From an uncultured Opitutaceae bacterium (lineage in GTDB: Bacteria; Verrucomicrobiota; Verrucomicrobiia; Opitutales; Opitutaceae), in contig OX638348.1 in the NCBI GenBank assembly GCA_951813085.1, forward strand, positions 2,551,627-2,615,626: 64,000 nucleotides of DNA. The letters are read 5' to 3'. The notes below the pieces were generated by a model. It saw only the letters and a program-made list of their open reading frames with translations, was not told the DNA's origin and did no database searches. The translations under genes were made by a program, and so were the position numbers. This document shows, one piece after another, positions 37,449-44,773 of this stretch (positions within the stretch are counted from its first letter, which is position 1; every line of letters starts with the position of its first letter).

Positions 37449-38040
37449 ATGGCGAGCATAGCATCATTACTCGAAGACGCAAGAAGGCGACTAGTTGAAA
37501 CAGGGACGAGGAATAGACTTATCCACTTCAACAGAAAGACTTCGAGAGGGTACCTTCTTAATATTATTTAATGAACGAGCGGACGACATCTTTAACATTT
37601 TAAGGCGAAATGGTAAAAAGATGTCTTTTGTTGGAAGGGGTGAAGATGAGGGCGAAGAAAGTGATGATATTGTCTTTCATCAAATCGATGATGAAGAACG
37701 ATACACTGACTCAATGCTTGAGACTCCATTATCGACTGATGGACTCCAAAAGTGCCTCTTAAAGTTACACAGAAATGCAAGAATTGCCGAAGAAGAGCAG
37801 GGAATAAATATCCTCTTCCTCTCTGTGGGTTTCCTTCGATGGTACGAGGACGAAAAATCAGAATTCCTCAGAGAATCACCTCTCATTCTCTGTCCAGTAG
37901 AATTAGTCAGAAATAAGAAGTCTTCCACTTTCAACATAGTTTGCAGAGATGACGATATAGTAACCAATCTTTCCTTACAAGAGAGATTGAAAAACGATTT
38001 CGGAATATCCCTGCCAGAGATTGATGACTCAGAGGATTGG
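37449..38040 (+). pseudogene. DUF4011-type superfamily I helicase, 5' fragment
   Basis: ATG 37449 opens a frame reading MASIASLLEDARRRL, then ETGTRNRLIHFNRK, the typical N-terminus of DUF4011 helicases. It stops at TAA 37569-37571. A one-base shift just there gives LNERADDIFNILRR and a further 150 residues of the family's N-terminal region up to the IS boundary at 38040. So the gene has one frameshift and lost everything after about codon 195; full-length relatives exceed 1000 residues and often accompany type I R-M operons. The helicase core is not found elsewhere in the window. Confidence 0.8.
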
Positions 38041-38057
38041 TGGTTGGACCCCGCAGT

Positions 38058-38969
38058 TTAGCCCGGTCTCAATGAGAGATTCCCGACGGGTTTCTTGTTG
38101 TTGGGCTTGGGCTTAAGCTGCCTGGGGTGGAGATCGCCCGAAGGGCGGTCGGAGCCGCAGGCAGGCTGGATTTGCCTTGTGGCAAACTCGCTGGGCGTTA
38201 GCGCGCCTGGCGATCCATGGGGCCTATGATTGCTGCAGCAGTCCTTCCAGTCCGCGAAGATCACGCGCGATTCGCTGAGCGTGCAGATCATCTCGCGGTC
38301 GAGGCGTTCCTCGCGAAAGCGGCTGCTGAAGCTTTCGGCGTATCCGTTCCGCCAAGGGCGGCCCGGATCGATGCATAGAGCCTCGATCCCGTTCTCGGCA
38401 AGCCAGCCCTGGATGGCCTTGGCGATGAGCTCGGGCCCGTTGCCCGAGCGGATGCATTCGGGAGCCCCATGCTCGCGGATGGCCTCCTGCAGCAGGGCCA
38501 GCGCGTCGGAGGCCTTGATCGCCCGGTCGGCATGGATGCAATGGCGCTGGCGAGCGCATTCGCCTATCAGGTCGAAGGCCCGCAGCCTGCCTCCCCGCTG
38601 GGCGTAGTCCGAGACGAGGCCCCAGGCCCGGACGCGGTTGCGGCGAAGCGCCTTCCGCGGAAGCCCCGCGCAGAGCCCCTGCCGCCGCCTGCGAGGGCGG
38701 CGAGGCGGAACCTGCAGCCCCTCCTCCCTGCGGACGCGCTGGACCAGCTTCTTGTTCGCGCGGTAGCCAAGCGTCGGATGCTCCCCCGGAAGGCGGACGA
38801 TCTCCGGCTCCAGCAAGCGCTTCCCCTCGGGCTTGGGCTTCGGAAGGTAGCGGAGCGTCGAGCGGCTGATCCCCAGCCATCGGCAAACGGCTCTCCCGGA
38901 ACGCGACAGCGCGGACTGGACCTTCGCCGCAATCCCGCGCTGGCGCTCCGGGCTCAGAGGTTTTTCCCC
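38058..38969 (-). CDS. IS3-family transposase OrfB (catalytic Asp residues substituted)
   Basis: OrfB, read in the -1 frame relative to OrfA, has an HTH_21-like N-terminus and an rve/DDE integrase core (KASDALALLQEAIREHG and NGPELIAKAIQGWLAENG as landmarks). Positions that are catalytic Asp in relatives are Gly here: WGLVSD instead of WDFVSD, and RSGNGPE instead of RSDNGPE. The third residue, Glu in NGYAESF, is kept. The frame is otherwise intact. The substitutions predict loss of transposition activity, yet two copies exist, so either movement preceded them or an active relative acted in trans. Confidence 0.88.
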   Translation of the reverse strand, partial: GEKPLSPERQRGIAAKVQSALSRSGRAVCRWLGISRSTLRYLPKPKPEGKRLLEPEIVRLPGEHPTLGYRANKKLVQRVRREEGLQVPPRRPRRRRQGLCAGLPRKALRRNRVRAWGLVSDYAQRGGRLRAFDLIGECARQRHCIHADRAIKASDALALLQEAIREHGAPECIRSGNGPELIAKAIQGWLAENGIEALCIDPGRPWRNGYAESFSSRFREERLDREMICTLSESRVIFADWKDCCSNHRPHGSPGALTPSEFATRQIQPACGSDRPSGDLHPRQLKPKPNNKKPVGNLSLRPG

Positions 38970-39220
38970 AGCGCGATCTCCAGGGCCTTGGTCTTGAGCA
39001 GCTGGTCGGCAAGCAGCTTCTTGAGCTCGGAGTTCTCCTTCTCCAGGTCGCGGAGGCGCTGAGCCTCCTTCAGATCCATGCCTCCGTACTTGCTCTTCCA
39101 GCGGTAGAAGCTCTGCGAGCTGATGCTGCGCCTGCGGCAGATCCCCTCGGTCCGAAGCCCCGTGTCGGCCTCCCTCAGTATGCGGATTATCTGCTCGGTC
39201 GCACGTCTTGTCTTTTTCAT
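38954..39220 (-). CDS. IS3-family transposase OrfA
   Basis: This 88-residue OrfA has a helix-turn-helix N-terminus and a C-terminal leucine-rich coiled coil. It ends just after GGGGAAAAAC, and OrfB lies in the -1 frame from that point, the standard IS3 arrangement for a frameshifted OrfAB fusion. It differs from the copy 1 OrfA at a few residues (K3 for E3, E for T in the coiled coil). Confidence 0.9.
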   Translation of the reverse strand: MKKTRRATEQIIRILREADTGLRTEGICRRRSISSQSFYRWKSKYGGMDLKEAQRLRDLEKENSELKKLLADQLLKTKALEIALGKNL

Positions 39221-39291
39221 CGATGATTTCCTTTCGTTGATCGACGAAAATCATCTCATCAAAAGTGGGCTAGTTCGCGGGGTCCCAACCA

Positions 39292-39749
39292 CATCCTTCG
39301 CGATCCTCTGAAGATTCGGCATTAAGGGCTCCCCTTGGTACTCCACCGAGAGGCAAAACCCTTCAACCAGATTCCATCTGCAACAAGACCACGTTTTTCG
39401 ACTGAAAGGAGTCTCTGCTAGGAGCTCCTCTTTCGATCTGTCGTTGATCCAGGAATTGAGAAAATGGGGTCAAGTCAACGCCCTCTATGGCCAACTTTTC
39501 AGAAAGAGACGACACTACGGTCCAGACGTCATATAGAACGTAACCGAAAATGCCCAGTTCACGAACAATCTGGCGATTCTCATTTCTATACTTGATCAGT
39601 CTCCAGTCGCGTCCTGCCAGCGCTATCGCTACAAATGCCGCAGCTACAAGCGCAATTCCAATCCAATGCCGCTTTGTAGTTGGCTTTCCTGTTTCCCGCA
39701 ATGTTTCCAAACTGTCGCAAACCCTCCTGGATAGCGGCCCCAGGGACAA
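39292..39749 (-). pseudogene. LTA synthase-like membrane sulfatase-fold protein, truncated at both ends
   Basis: From TTG 39749 the frame encodes one membrane helix (WIGIALVAAAFVAIAL), a linker and the start of the alkaline-phosphatase-superfamily domain (NVVLLQMES, the metal-site strand of LTA-synthase-type phosphoglycerol transferases). A frameshift follows at about 39370; in the shifted frame sense continues LVEGFCLSVEYQGEP, then MPNLQRIAKD right up to the IS end at 39291. The other expected transmembrane helices at the N-terminus are missing, since yidD's stop lies only 21 bp upstream. The catalytic domain beyond the IS is gone. Confidence 0.7.
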
Positions 39750-39770
39750 GTCCGTTTTTCGTGCCGTTGC

Positions 39771-40049
39771 CTAACTCAAGTCGGAGTCAGATGATCGTTT
39801 GCTAGGAACGGGATCATACCCGGATCCTCCCCAAGGATGGCAACTTAGCACGCGTCGAAATGAATAGTATAGAGCCTCTCTGAATCCGAGCTCCCGGAAG
39901 CACTGAATCGCATAGTGAGAGCATCTGGGTTGATAGCGGCAACCGGAATTTGGCCCAAAGATGGCATACTTTAGGGGCGACAAAAGTAGTTGATAGAGTC
40001 GAATGGCGCCAATGGCTAACCATGCGGCTCCTTTGCTGAGTTTTCTCAT
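39771..40049 (-). CDS. yidD: Membrane protein insertion efficiency factor YidD
   Basis: The 92-residue protein has the family signature LSPLKYAIFGPNSGCRYQP, CSHYAIQCF and CHPWGGSGYDPVP. YidD is a small inner-membrane-associated protein that helps YidC insertion. The start overlaps the stop of ribD by 4 bp (ATGA), an unusual pairing since yidD more often sits with rnpA and yidC. Confidence 0.95.
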   Translation of the reverse strand: MRKLSKGAAWLAIGAIRLYQLLLSPLKYAIFGPNSGCRYQPRCSHYAIQCFRELGFREALYYSFRRVLSCHPWGGSGYDPVPSKRSSDSDLS

Positions 40050-40519
40050 CCCGAGCGCTCCCCTTCAGGAGCCGTCTCCCTTCCCTCGTATTCCGGGTTT
40101 AGATCAATGCAGGCCTGTAGCAATACATTGGAGACCACATTCAATCCCGCATCCCGCAGAATTTTTAGCCCGTTCCCTGAGTGCGATCCAGTAGGGTCAA
40201 TGGCTCCGACTACCACATTCTTCAAGCCAGATTCAATGATCGCCTCGGTGCAGGCGCCTGTTCGGCCTTTGGTCGAGCACGGCTCTAGAGTGACGTACAA
40301 AGTCGCGCTCGATTTTGGTTTCCGACCCAGCGACTCCAGCGCGATTCGCTCTGCGTGGGGGCCCCCATCTCGCTCAAAGCATCCAACGGAAACGATTTCC
40401 CCTTCCTCTACGATTATCGACCCAACGCGTGGATTGGGACGGGTCAGCTTCGGATCCGCTAAATTCGCCTGAGCGATCGCGGCGCGCATAAAATGTTCGT
40501 GATGCGTTAAGTCGTTCAT
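40046..40519 (-). CDS. ribD: Riboflavin deaminase RibD, deaminase domain only
   Basis: The 157-residue protein matches the N-terminal deaminase of RibD: PNPRVGSIIV, zinc ligands in PHAER and LEPCSTKGRTGAC. It would deaminate 2,5-diamino-6-ribosylamino-pyrimidinone phosphate in riboflavin synthesis. The usual C-terminal reductase domain is absent; the protein ends after the deaminase fold and is followed at once by yidD, so the reductase must be a separate gene or a different function applies. The start at ATG 40519 is divergent from the nitroreductase gene. Confidence 0.88.
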   Translation of the reverse strand: MNDLTHHEHFMRAAIAQANLADPKLTRPNPRVGSIIVEEGEIVSVGCFERDGGPHAERIALESLGRKPKSSATLYVTLEPCSTKGRTGACTEAIIESGLKNVVVGAIDPTGSHSGNGLKILRDAGLNVVSNVLLQACIDLNPEYEGRETAPEGERSG

Positions 40520-40609
40520 CCGATTCCGGGCATCCTATTGAATGCCGCATTCACTGCAAGCCCGTGACCACGGAGCGACAAGCGAATTCGGGGCGGGATA
40601 GTTTGTTTT

Positions 40610-40638
40610 TTGTAGCCTTTGGCGATTCTCTATATACT
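40610..40638 (+). promoter_or_regulatory. Sigma-70-like promoter before nitroreductase gene
   Basis: TTGTAG (40610-40615), 17 nt, TATACT (40633-40638). The expected transcription start is only a few bases before ATG 40652, so the message may be nearly leaderless. Confidence 0.4.
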
Positions 40639-40651
40639 AGGCTATGCGCTT

Positions 40652-41215
40652 ATGAAGCGTAGCCCCGAAACGATAGATCTCCTTCTGCAACGTCGATCCC
40701 AGCTAGCGGGAAAGCTCGTTCCTCCCGGACCTACCGAAAAGGAACTCGAAACGATTCTGACCTGCGGTACGCGCGTCCCCGATCATAAGGGGATCTCGCC
40801 GTGGCGGATCCTGGTCGCTGATCGGTCAACCCAGGACATTCTGCATGCGAAGCTGCCAGAGCTGCACGAAGGCGCTCCCGCAAGCCTCGAAAAGACACTG
40901 AGCAAAGAAGCCAAAACCGCGCCCTTGCTATTGATCGTCTCATCCAGCACCACATCGGATCGGGCGCCGCGAAACGAGCAGTTGCTCTCAGGGGCAGCCG
41001 TTTGCCAGAATATCATTGTAGCTGCCGCGGCTCTCGGATACAGGAGCCAATGGCTCACCGAATGGTTCGCCTACAACAACAGCGTCAAAGCTCTATTGGG
41101 GATCCCCACAGGGGAGGAAATTATCGGGTTCTTGTACATCGGCAGCGAAGAATCGCCGCCCAAAGAGCGGCCAAGGCCCCCGCTCTCCTCCATCGTCTCA
41201 AAGCTAGAGCTCTAG
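40652..41215 (+). CDS. Nitroreductase family protein
   Basis: The 187-residue flavoprotein is of the nitroreductase fold, closest to the short YdjA-like group: LLLQRRSQLAGKLV N-terminus (FMN phosphate contact by Arg), GTRVPDHKGISPWRI and the QNIIVAAAALGYRSQWLTEW region. Likely FMN-dependent and NAD(P)H-using; physiological substrate unknown. ATG 40652 is chosen; the frame extends to TTG 40619, but this would lie upstream of the promoter's -10. Confidence 0.9.
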   Translation: MKRSPETIDLLLQRRSQLAGKLVPPGPTEKELETILTCGTRVPDHKGISPWRILVADRSTQDILHAKLPELHEGAPASLEKTLSKEAKTAPLLLIVSSSTTSDRAPRNEQLLSGAAVCQNIIVAAAALGYRSQWLTEWFAYNNSVKALLGIPTGEEIIGFLYIGSEESPPKERPRPPLSSIVSKLEL

Positions 41216-41232
41216 CTCGCCTTGGAATCGGA

Positions 41233-41652
41233 CTACCGATTAGAAAGGCAAAGCTCAGCGTAAGCCTTTATTCGCTTGCGCACATTGGTCAGGCCGTTTC
41301 GCCGATTAGGCGACAAGTGCTGCGTAATCCCAACTTCCGCTAGGAAATCCGGCTCCAGCCCGATCACGTCTTCCGGGGTTTCGTCGCTGTACAATTCGCA
41401 CAGCAAGGCTGCCGTTCCTTTGGTGATGGCCGCATCGGAATCCGTATGGAAGTAGCATTTCCCTTCCTTGAATTCCGGAAAGATCCAAAGCTGCGACAAG
41501 CACCCTTCGATCAGAAAGGTATCGACCTTGTACGCCTCGGATAAGGGCGGGTGCCCTTTCGCTCGATCGATAATGTAGGCAAAGCGCTCGAAATGATCCT
41601 CGAAAGGCATCAGCTCCTCCACTATTTGGTCCCTCTTTTCCTGAATGCTCAT
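41233..41652 (-). CDS. sufE: SufE-like Fe-S cluster assembly protein
   Basis: The 139-residue protein stimulates SufS cysteine desulfurase by accepting persulfide sulfur. The active-site Cys is in IEGCLSQLWIF (Cys51), and the family's FKEGKCYFHTDSDAAITKG follows. ATG 41652 is used; the frame continues far upstream (to 42177) but that part is antisense to the methyltransferase gene. No suf operon lies beside it. Confidence 0.93.
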   Translation of the reverse strand: MSIQEKRDQIVEELMPFEDHFERFAYIIDRAKGHPPLSEAYKVDTFLIEGCLSQLWIFPEFKEGKCYFHTDSDAAITKGTAALLCELYSDETPEDVIGLEPDFLAEVGITQHLSPNRRNGLTNVRKRIKAYAELCLSNR

Positions 41653-41757
41653 GGTAGATTCTCCCCACTCGAACAGCGCGGATCGGGGGAAGTCAATTCT
41701 GACCTGCCCTTTCAGATTTCTTGCCAATCTCCGTCGAGCCGTCCTTCGTTCCTGTCT

Positions 41758-43002
41758 ATGACCAATCAGGATACGAAGGATAAGCGCATTCCCAAAGGGT
41801 TTCGTCATAAGCCTTTCGCGTATCACGAAGAGATCGAAATCGAGATCGAGACGCTCACTAACATGGGCCAAGGACTCGGCCGCCACGAGGGGTGGGTTAT
41901 AATGACGCGCTTTGCTCTGCCTGGCGAACGAATCCGCGCTCGAATCTACCGGAACGACAAGAACTTCTCTGAAGCGGACCTGGTAGAAGTGCTCTCTCCC
42001 TCGCCCGACCGTATCTCGCCCTCCTGCCCCGTATTCACTCAATGCGGAGGATGTCAGTACCAGCATTTCGAATACGAATCTCAATTGAAATGGAAAACTC
42101 GCCAAGTCAAGGAACTGCTCAAGCACATGGCCCGTATCGATGCGGACGTCCTTCCAGCGATCCCTTCTCCCAAGCAATACGGCTACCGCTCAAAGCTTAC
42201 GCCACACTTCCCGAAACCAAGGAAGGATGGCCCTATACAAATTGGCTTCTTGCGCCAAGGCTCCCGTTCTCGTTACGTGGAGATCGATCGCTGCCCGCTC
42301 GTCTCCGACTCGATGAACGATCGCCTAGCTGCGCTGAAATCGGAGGTACAGCAAATTCACTCGAACAAGCCATACAAGAAAGGGGCGACGCTCCTCGTTC
42401 GCGAGCATATTGAAGGAGTAACCACTGACCCAAAAGCGATCATCAAGGAACAGGCCGGCGATATCGTCTTCTCGTTCCCGGCAGGAGAGTTCTTTCAGAA
42501 CAACCCCAGCATCTTGAAGCAGTTTACTGAATACGTGAGCCAATCGGCTCGCAAGGATGGTTCCCGATACCTAGTCGACGCGTATTGCGGGAGCGGGCTC
42601 TTTTGCCTCTCCTCGGCCTCCCTTTTTGATCAGGCAGTGGGGATCGAAGTATCCGAACGTTCGGTGCAGTACGCAGTTGCCAACGCCGATGCCAACGGAA
42701 TCCAGAATGCTCGATTCGTCCTAGGCGACGCCGCCTCCATATTTTCTCAAATCGAATTCCCTGGAAGCGAAACCGCTGTCATTATCGATCCCCCGAGAAA
42801 GGGATCCAGCGTCGATTTTCTTGATCAGTTAATCGCATTTGGTCCAGCGCGCATTGTCTACGTATCGTGCAATCCCGCCACCCAGATGCGGGACCTAGCG
42901 ATTCTCGAGAAAGGGCAATACGCCGTTGTCGAAGTCCAGCCCTTCGATTTGTTTCCTCAGACGAAGCACCTCGAATGCGTCGTTACGCTAAAGCGAGCGT
43001 AG
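41758..43002 (+). CDS. RNA m5U methyltransferase, TrmA/RlmD type
   Basis: The 414-residue SAM-dependent enzyme has a TRAM-like N-terminal domain (about 25-85), a [4Fe-4S] site with CPVFTQCGGCQYQH, SAM motif DAYCGSGLF, IIDPPRKG and the catalytic Cys in VSCNPATQMRDL. These are hallmarks of the 23S rRNA m5U methyltransferase family (RlmC/RlmD/TrmA). Exact target (U747, U1939 or tRNA U54) is not decidable. Start is ATG 41758; the longer frame from 41551 is antisense to sufE. Confidence 0.93.
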   Translation: MTNQDTKDKRIPKGFRHKPFAYHEEIEIEIETLTNMGQGLGRHEGWVIMTRFALPGERIRARIYRNDKNFSEADLVEVLSPSPDRISPSCPVFTQCGGCQYQHFEYESQLKWKTRQVKELLKHMARIDADVLPAIPSPKQYGYRSKLTPHFPKPRKDGPIQIGFLRQGSRSRYVEIDRCPLVSDSMNDRLAALKSEVQQIHSNKPYKKGATLLVREHIEGVTTDPKAIIKEQAGDIVFSFPAGEFFQNNPSILKQFTEYVSQSARKDGSRYLVDAYCGSGLFCLSSASLFDQAVGIEVSERSVQYAVANADANGIQNARFVLGDAASIFSQIEFPGSETAVIIDPPRKGSSVDFLDQLIAFGPARIVYVSCNPATQMRDLAILEKGQYAVVEVQPFDLFPQTKHLECVVTLKRA

Positions 43003-43023
43003 GAATAGACTAGATCCGGAGCT

Positions 43024-43572
43024 CTAAGAGGAAGAGGTTTCCGCCTCTTTATCCTCTTCGACCTCTGCCTTCTCTTCGCTGCCTTCACCTTCGGATTCCT
43101 CGCCTTCTGCGGTCTCCTCAGAGTCAATCGCTGCGTTCGCCTCCTCAGCTTGAACTTCAACCTGAACAGGATCCTCGACAACCGGAGGTCCTGCAATGCG
43201 TTCGACAACTTCTAGAAGCTTCTCTGGATTGAAGGGTTTCGCAAGAGCCGGATATTCCTGCCCTTCCACCTTCAAGCGCTTTTCAGAGCCATCATTGTCG
43301 CCCTTATCAAGCAAGGAAGTGAGGAACAACGTATTCAGCTCCGAGCCAAAGCTCGACGCGCTGAGCTGCTTTACGACCTCTGAACCGTTCATGTCCGGTA
43401 CCAGTACGTCTGAAATCAAAAGCGACGGTCGCTCCTTAATAACCAGCTCGATGGCATAACGACCTTCCTGAGTCTGAAACACCTGGTAGCCCGCTTTCTC
43501 AAGCGCGGACGAGATCAGAGCGCAGGATGTGCGGTCATCTTCAAGAACAACAATCTTACGTAAAGTAGGCAT
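43024..43572 (-). CDS. Single-domain response regulator with acidic tail
   Basis: The 182-residue protein has a CheY-like receiver (about 6-125): acidic pocket E11-D12-D13, phospho-acceptor Asp in LLISDVLVPDMNG, Thr/Ser in LFLTS and Lys in ALAKPF. The last 50 residues are almost all Glu, Ala and Ser (for example EETAEGEESEGEG) and probably disordered. No output domain is present. No kinase gene is nearby. The tail may be a binding or solubility region; its function is unknown. Confidence 0.9.
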   Translation of the reverse strand: MPTLRKIVVLEDDRTSCALISSALEKAGYQVFQTQEGRYAIELVIKERPSLLISDVLVPDMNGSEVVKQLSASSFGSELNTLFLTSLLDKGDNDGSEKRLKVEGQEYPALAKPFNPEKLLEVVERIAGPPVVEDPVQVEVQAEEANAAIDSEETAEGEESEGEGSEEKAEVEEDKEAETSSS

Positions 43573-43808
43573 AGCTAATAGGGCAATTGAACAGTTGATT
43601 ACTTACGAGTACTACATTAGTACTTTTCGAGTTTTCTTCAGTATTTTCACCTACATTTACACATGATTCATACGGGTGCCACACCACCGCTCCGCGTCTA
43701 CGATAGCTTCGATTCCAATTCCCAGATTCGATCCCGGAGTTGAGCGGCCTGCTCGTACTCCTCTCGCGCCACATGCTCCTGCAACGCTTTCTTCAAAGTC
43801 TTGATCTC

Positions 43809-44204
43809 TTAAGGGTCCACGGACGGCTCGAAGTTCGAAGGGATCTTCCCTTGATGGGACGTGCCTCGATGGGCCTTTCGAAGAATCGATTCAAGACCGT
43901 TAGCAAATACTTCGTAGCAGCTTGGGCAACCGAGCCGGCCGAACTCTTTGAAAGTCTCCTGATTGAATCCGCATTTGGGGCAAGAAAGACCTGAGCCCAG
44001 CGACTTGATCCCCGATCCGTCCAGCTTTAGCGCAGGCTTGGTATCGCACACGATGTTGACGGCTCCCACTCCATTAGCCTCTTGCGCAGCGGGACAGTTT
44101 TCACAGAGGTGCAGCTTCTTTACATCGCCACCAATGATCTGGGTAAGATGCACCGTTTTCGCATTCGCGCACTGGGCGCAGCCTTTGGGGAGCTTGTCTG
44201 ACAT
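43809..44204 (-). CDS. McsA-like zinc-binding protein, UVR motif cut off by in-frame TAA
   Basis: From ATG 44204 the 131-residue protein has paired CxxC motifs (CAQCANA, CENC, CPKCGF, CPSCYEVF), typical of McsA/YacH-type UvrB-UvrC-motif proteins. The stop is TAA at 43809-43811. In the same frame directly after it the sequence reads EIKTLKKALQEHVAREEYEQ and then AAQLRDRIWELES to TAG at 43698, which is the expected UVR motif. So a single nonsense codon, or a sequencing error, has separated the two domains. Relatives help control stress responses together with an arginine kinase, which is not seen here. Confidence 0.82.
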   Translation of the reverse strand: MSDKLPKGCAQCANAKTVHLTQIIGGDVKKLHLCENCPAAQEANGVGAVNIVCDTKPALKLDGSGIKSLGSGLSCPKCGFNQETFKEFGRLGCPSCYEVFANGLESILRKAHRGTSHQGKIPSNFEPSVDP

Positions 44205-44319
44205 TTTTGGAAGCCTCGAGCGTTCTCCCATATATTCGGCGCCACCAATGAAAATCGTAAGGAAATCCCCAAAAACCATTCCCTTGCCATGCATGACAGG
44301 ATTTCCACATTGTTGCCCA

Positions 44320-44769
44320 ATGTCTGAACACAAAGCCAATTTGAAGTGGTCCCGAGACGATATCGGCTTCGGGTACAAGAACTACTCGCGCAACCATACT
44401 TGGATCTTCGAAAACGGCGCGACGCTCGAAGCCTCCGCCGCTACTCAATACCTCGGAGATCCCTCGCGCGTGGATCCCGAACAAGCCTTTGTCGCAGCGC
44501 TGTCGAGCTGCCACTTGCTTACCTTCCTCGCGCTCGCGTCCTTCCAAAAGCTCACCGTAGAGCGGTATGAGGACAACGCCGTTGGCCATATGACAAAGAA
44601 CGAGGCGGGCAAGATGGTGATCAGTCGAATCGATCTCTATCCAGAAATCGTATTTTCAGAAGGCATCTCTCCTTCACGAGATCAATTGGAAACGCTGCGC
44701 CACAAGGCCCACGAGGAGTGCTTTCTCGCAAACTCAGTCAACTGCGAGATCGTCACCCATATTGATTAG
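44320..44769 (+). CDS. OsmC family protein
   Basis: The 149-residue protein is an OsmC/Ohr-fold peroxidase-like protein: first Cys in ALSSCHLLTFLALA, second in NSVNCEIVT, and an N-terminal strand pair (HTWIFENGATLEASAA). It probably reduces organic hydroperoxides using the two Cys residues. ATG 44320 is used; an upstream frame to 43963 is antisense to the McsA-like gene, with which this gene is divergent. It ends 4 bp before the convergent purB end. Confidence 0.9.
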   Translation: MSEHKANLKWSRDDIGFGYKNYSRNHTWIFENGATLEASAATQYLGDPSRVDPEQAFVAALSSCHLLTFLALASFQKLTVERYEDNAVGHMTKNEAGKMVISRIDLYPEIVFSEGISPSRDQLETLRHKAHEECFLANSVNCEIVTHID

Positions 44770-44773
44770 TAAG

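Larger units (their letters stand above)
38041..39291 (-). mobile_element. IS3-family insertion sequence, copy 2
   Basis: The 1251-bp element is nearly identical to copy 1 but retains the 87 bp missing there. Left end TGGTTGGACCCCGC and right end GCGGGGTCCCAACCA form imperfect inverted repeats starting TG and ending CA. No target-site duplication is visible (ATTGG before, CATCC after). It is GC-rich compared with both flanks. It separates two truncated genes, the DUF4011 helicase on the left and the LTA-synthase-like gene on the right, so it probably marks a deletion or rearrangement end. Confidence 0.92.

Noticed and set aside
38058-39254. A single 398-residue protein across IS copy 2
   Set aside because: Same reason: the N-terminal part overlaps OrfA in the wrong frame.
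13750-39291. A classical composite transposon carrying restriction systems
   Set aside because: No target-site duplications, degenerate transposase and two core metabolic genes in the middle make simple composite transposition unlikely.
41653-42177. An N-terminal extension of SufE
   Set aside because: The extra frame is antisense to the start of the RNA methyltransferase gene and unlike any SufE N-terminus.
43963-44319. An N-terminal extension of the OsmC protein
   Set aside because: It is antisense to the McsA-like gene; ATG 44320 fits the family.
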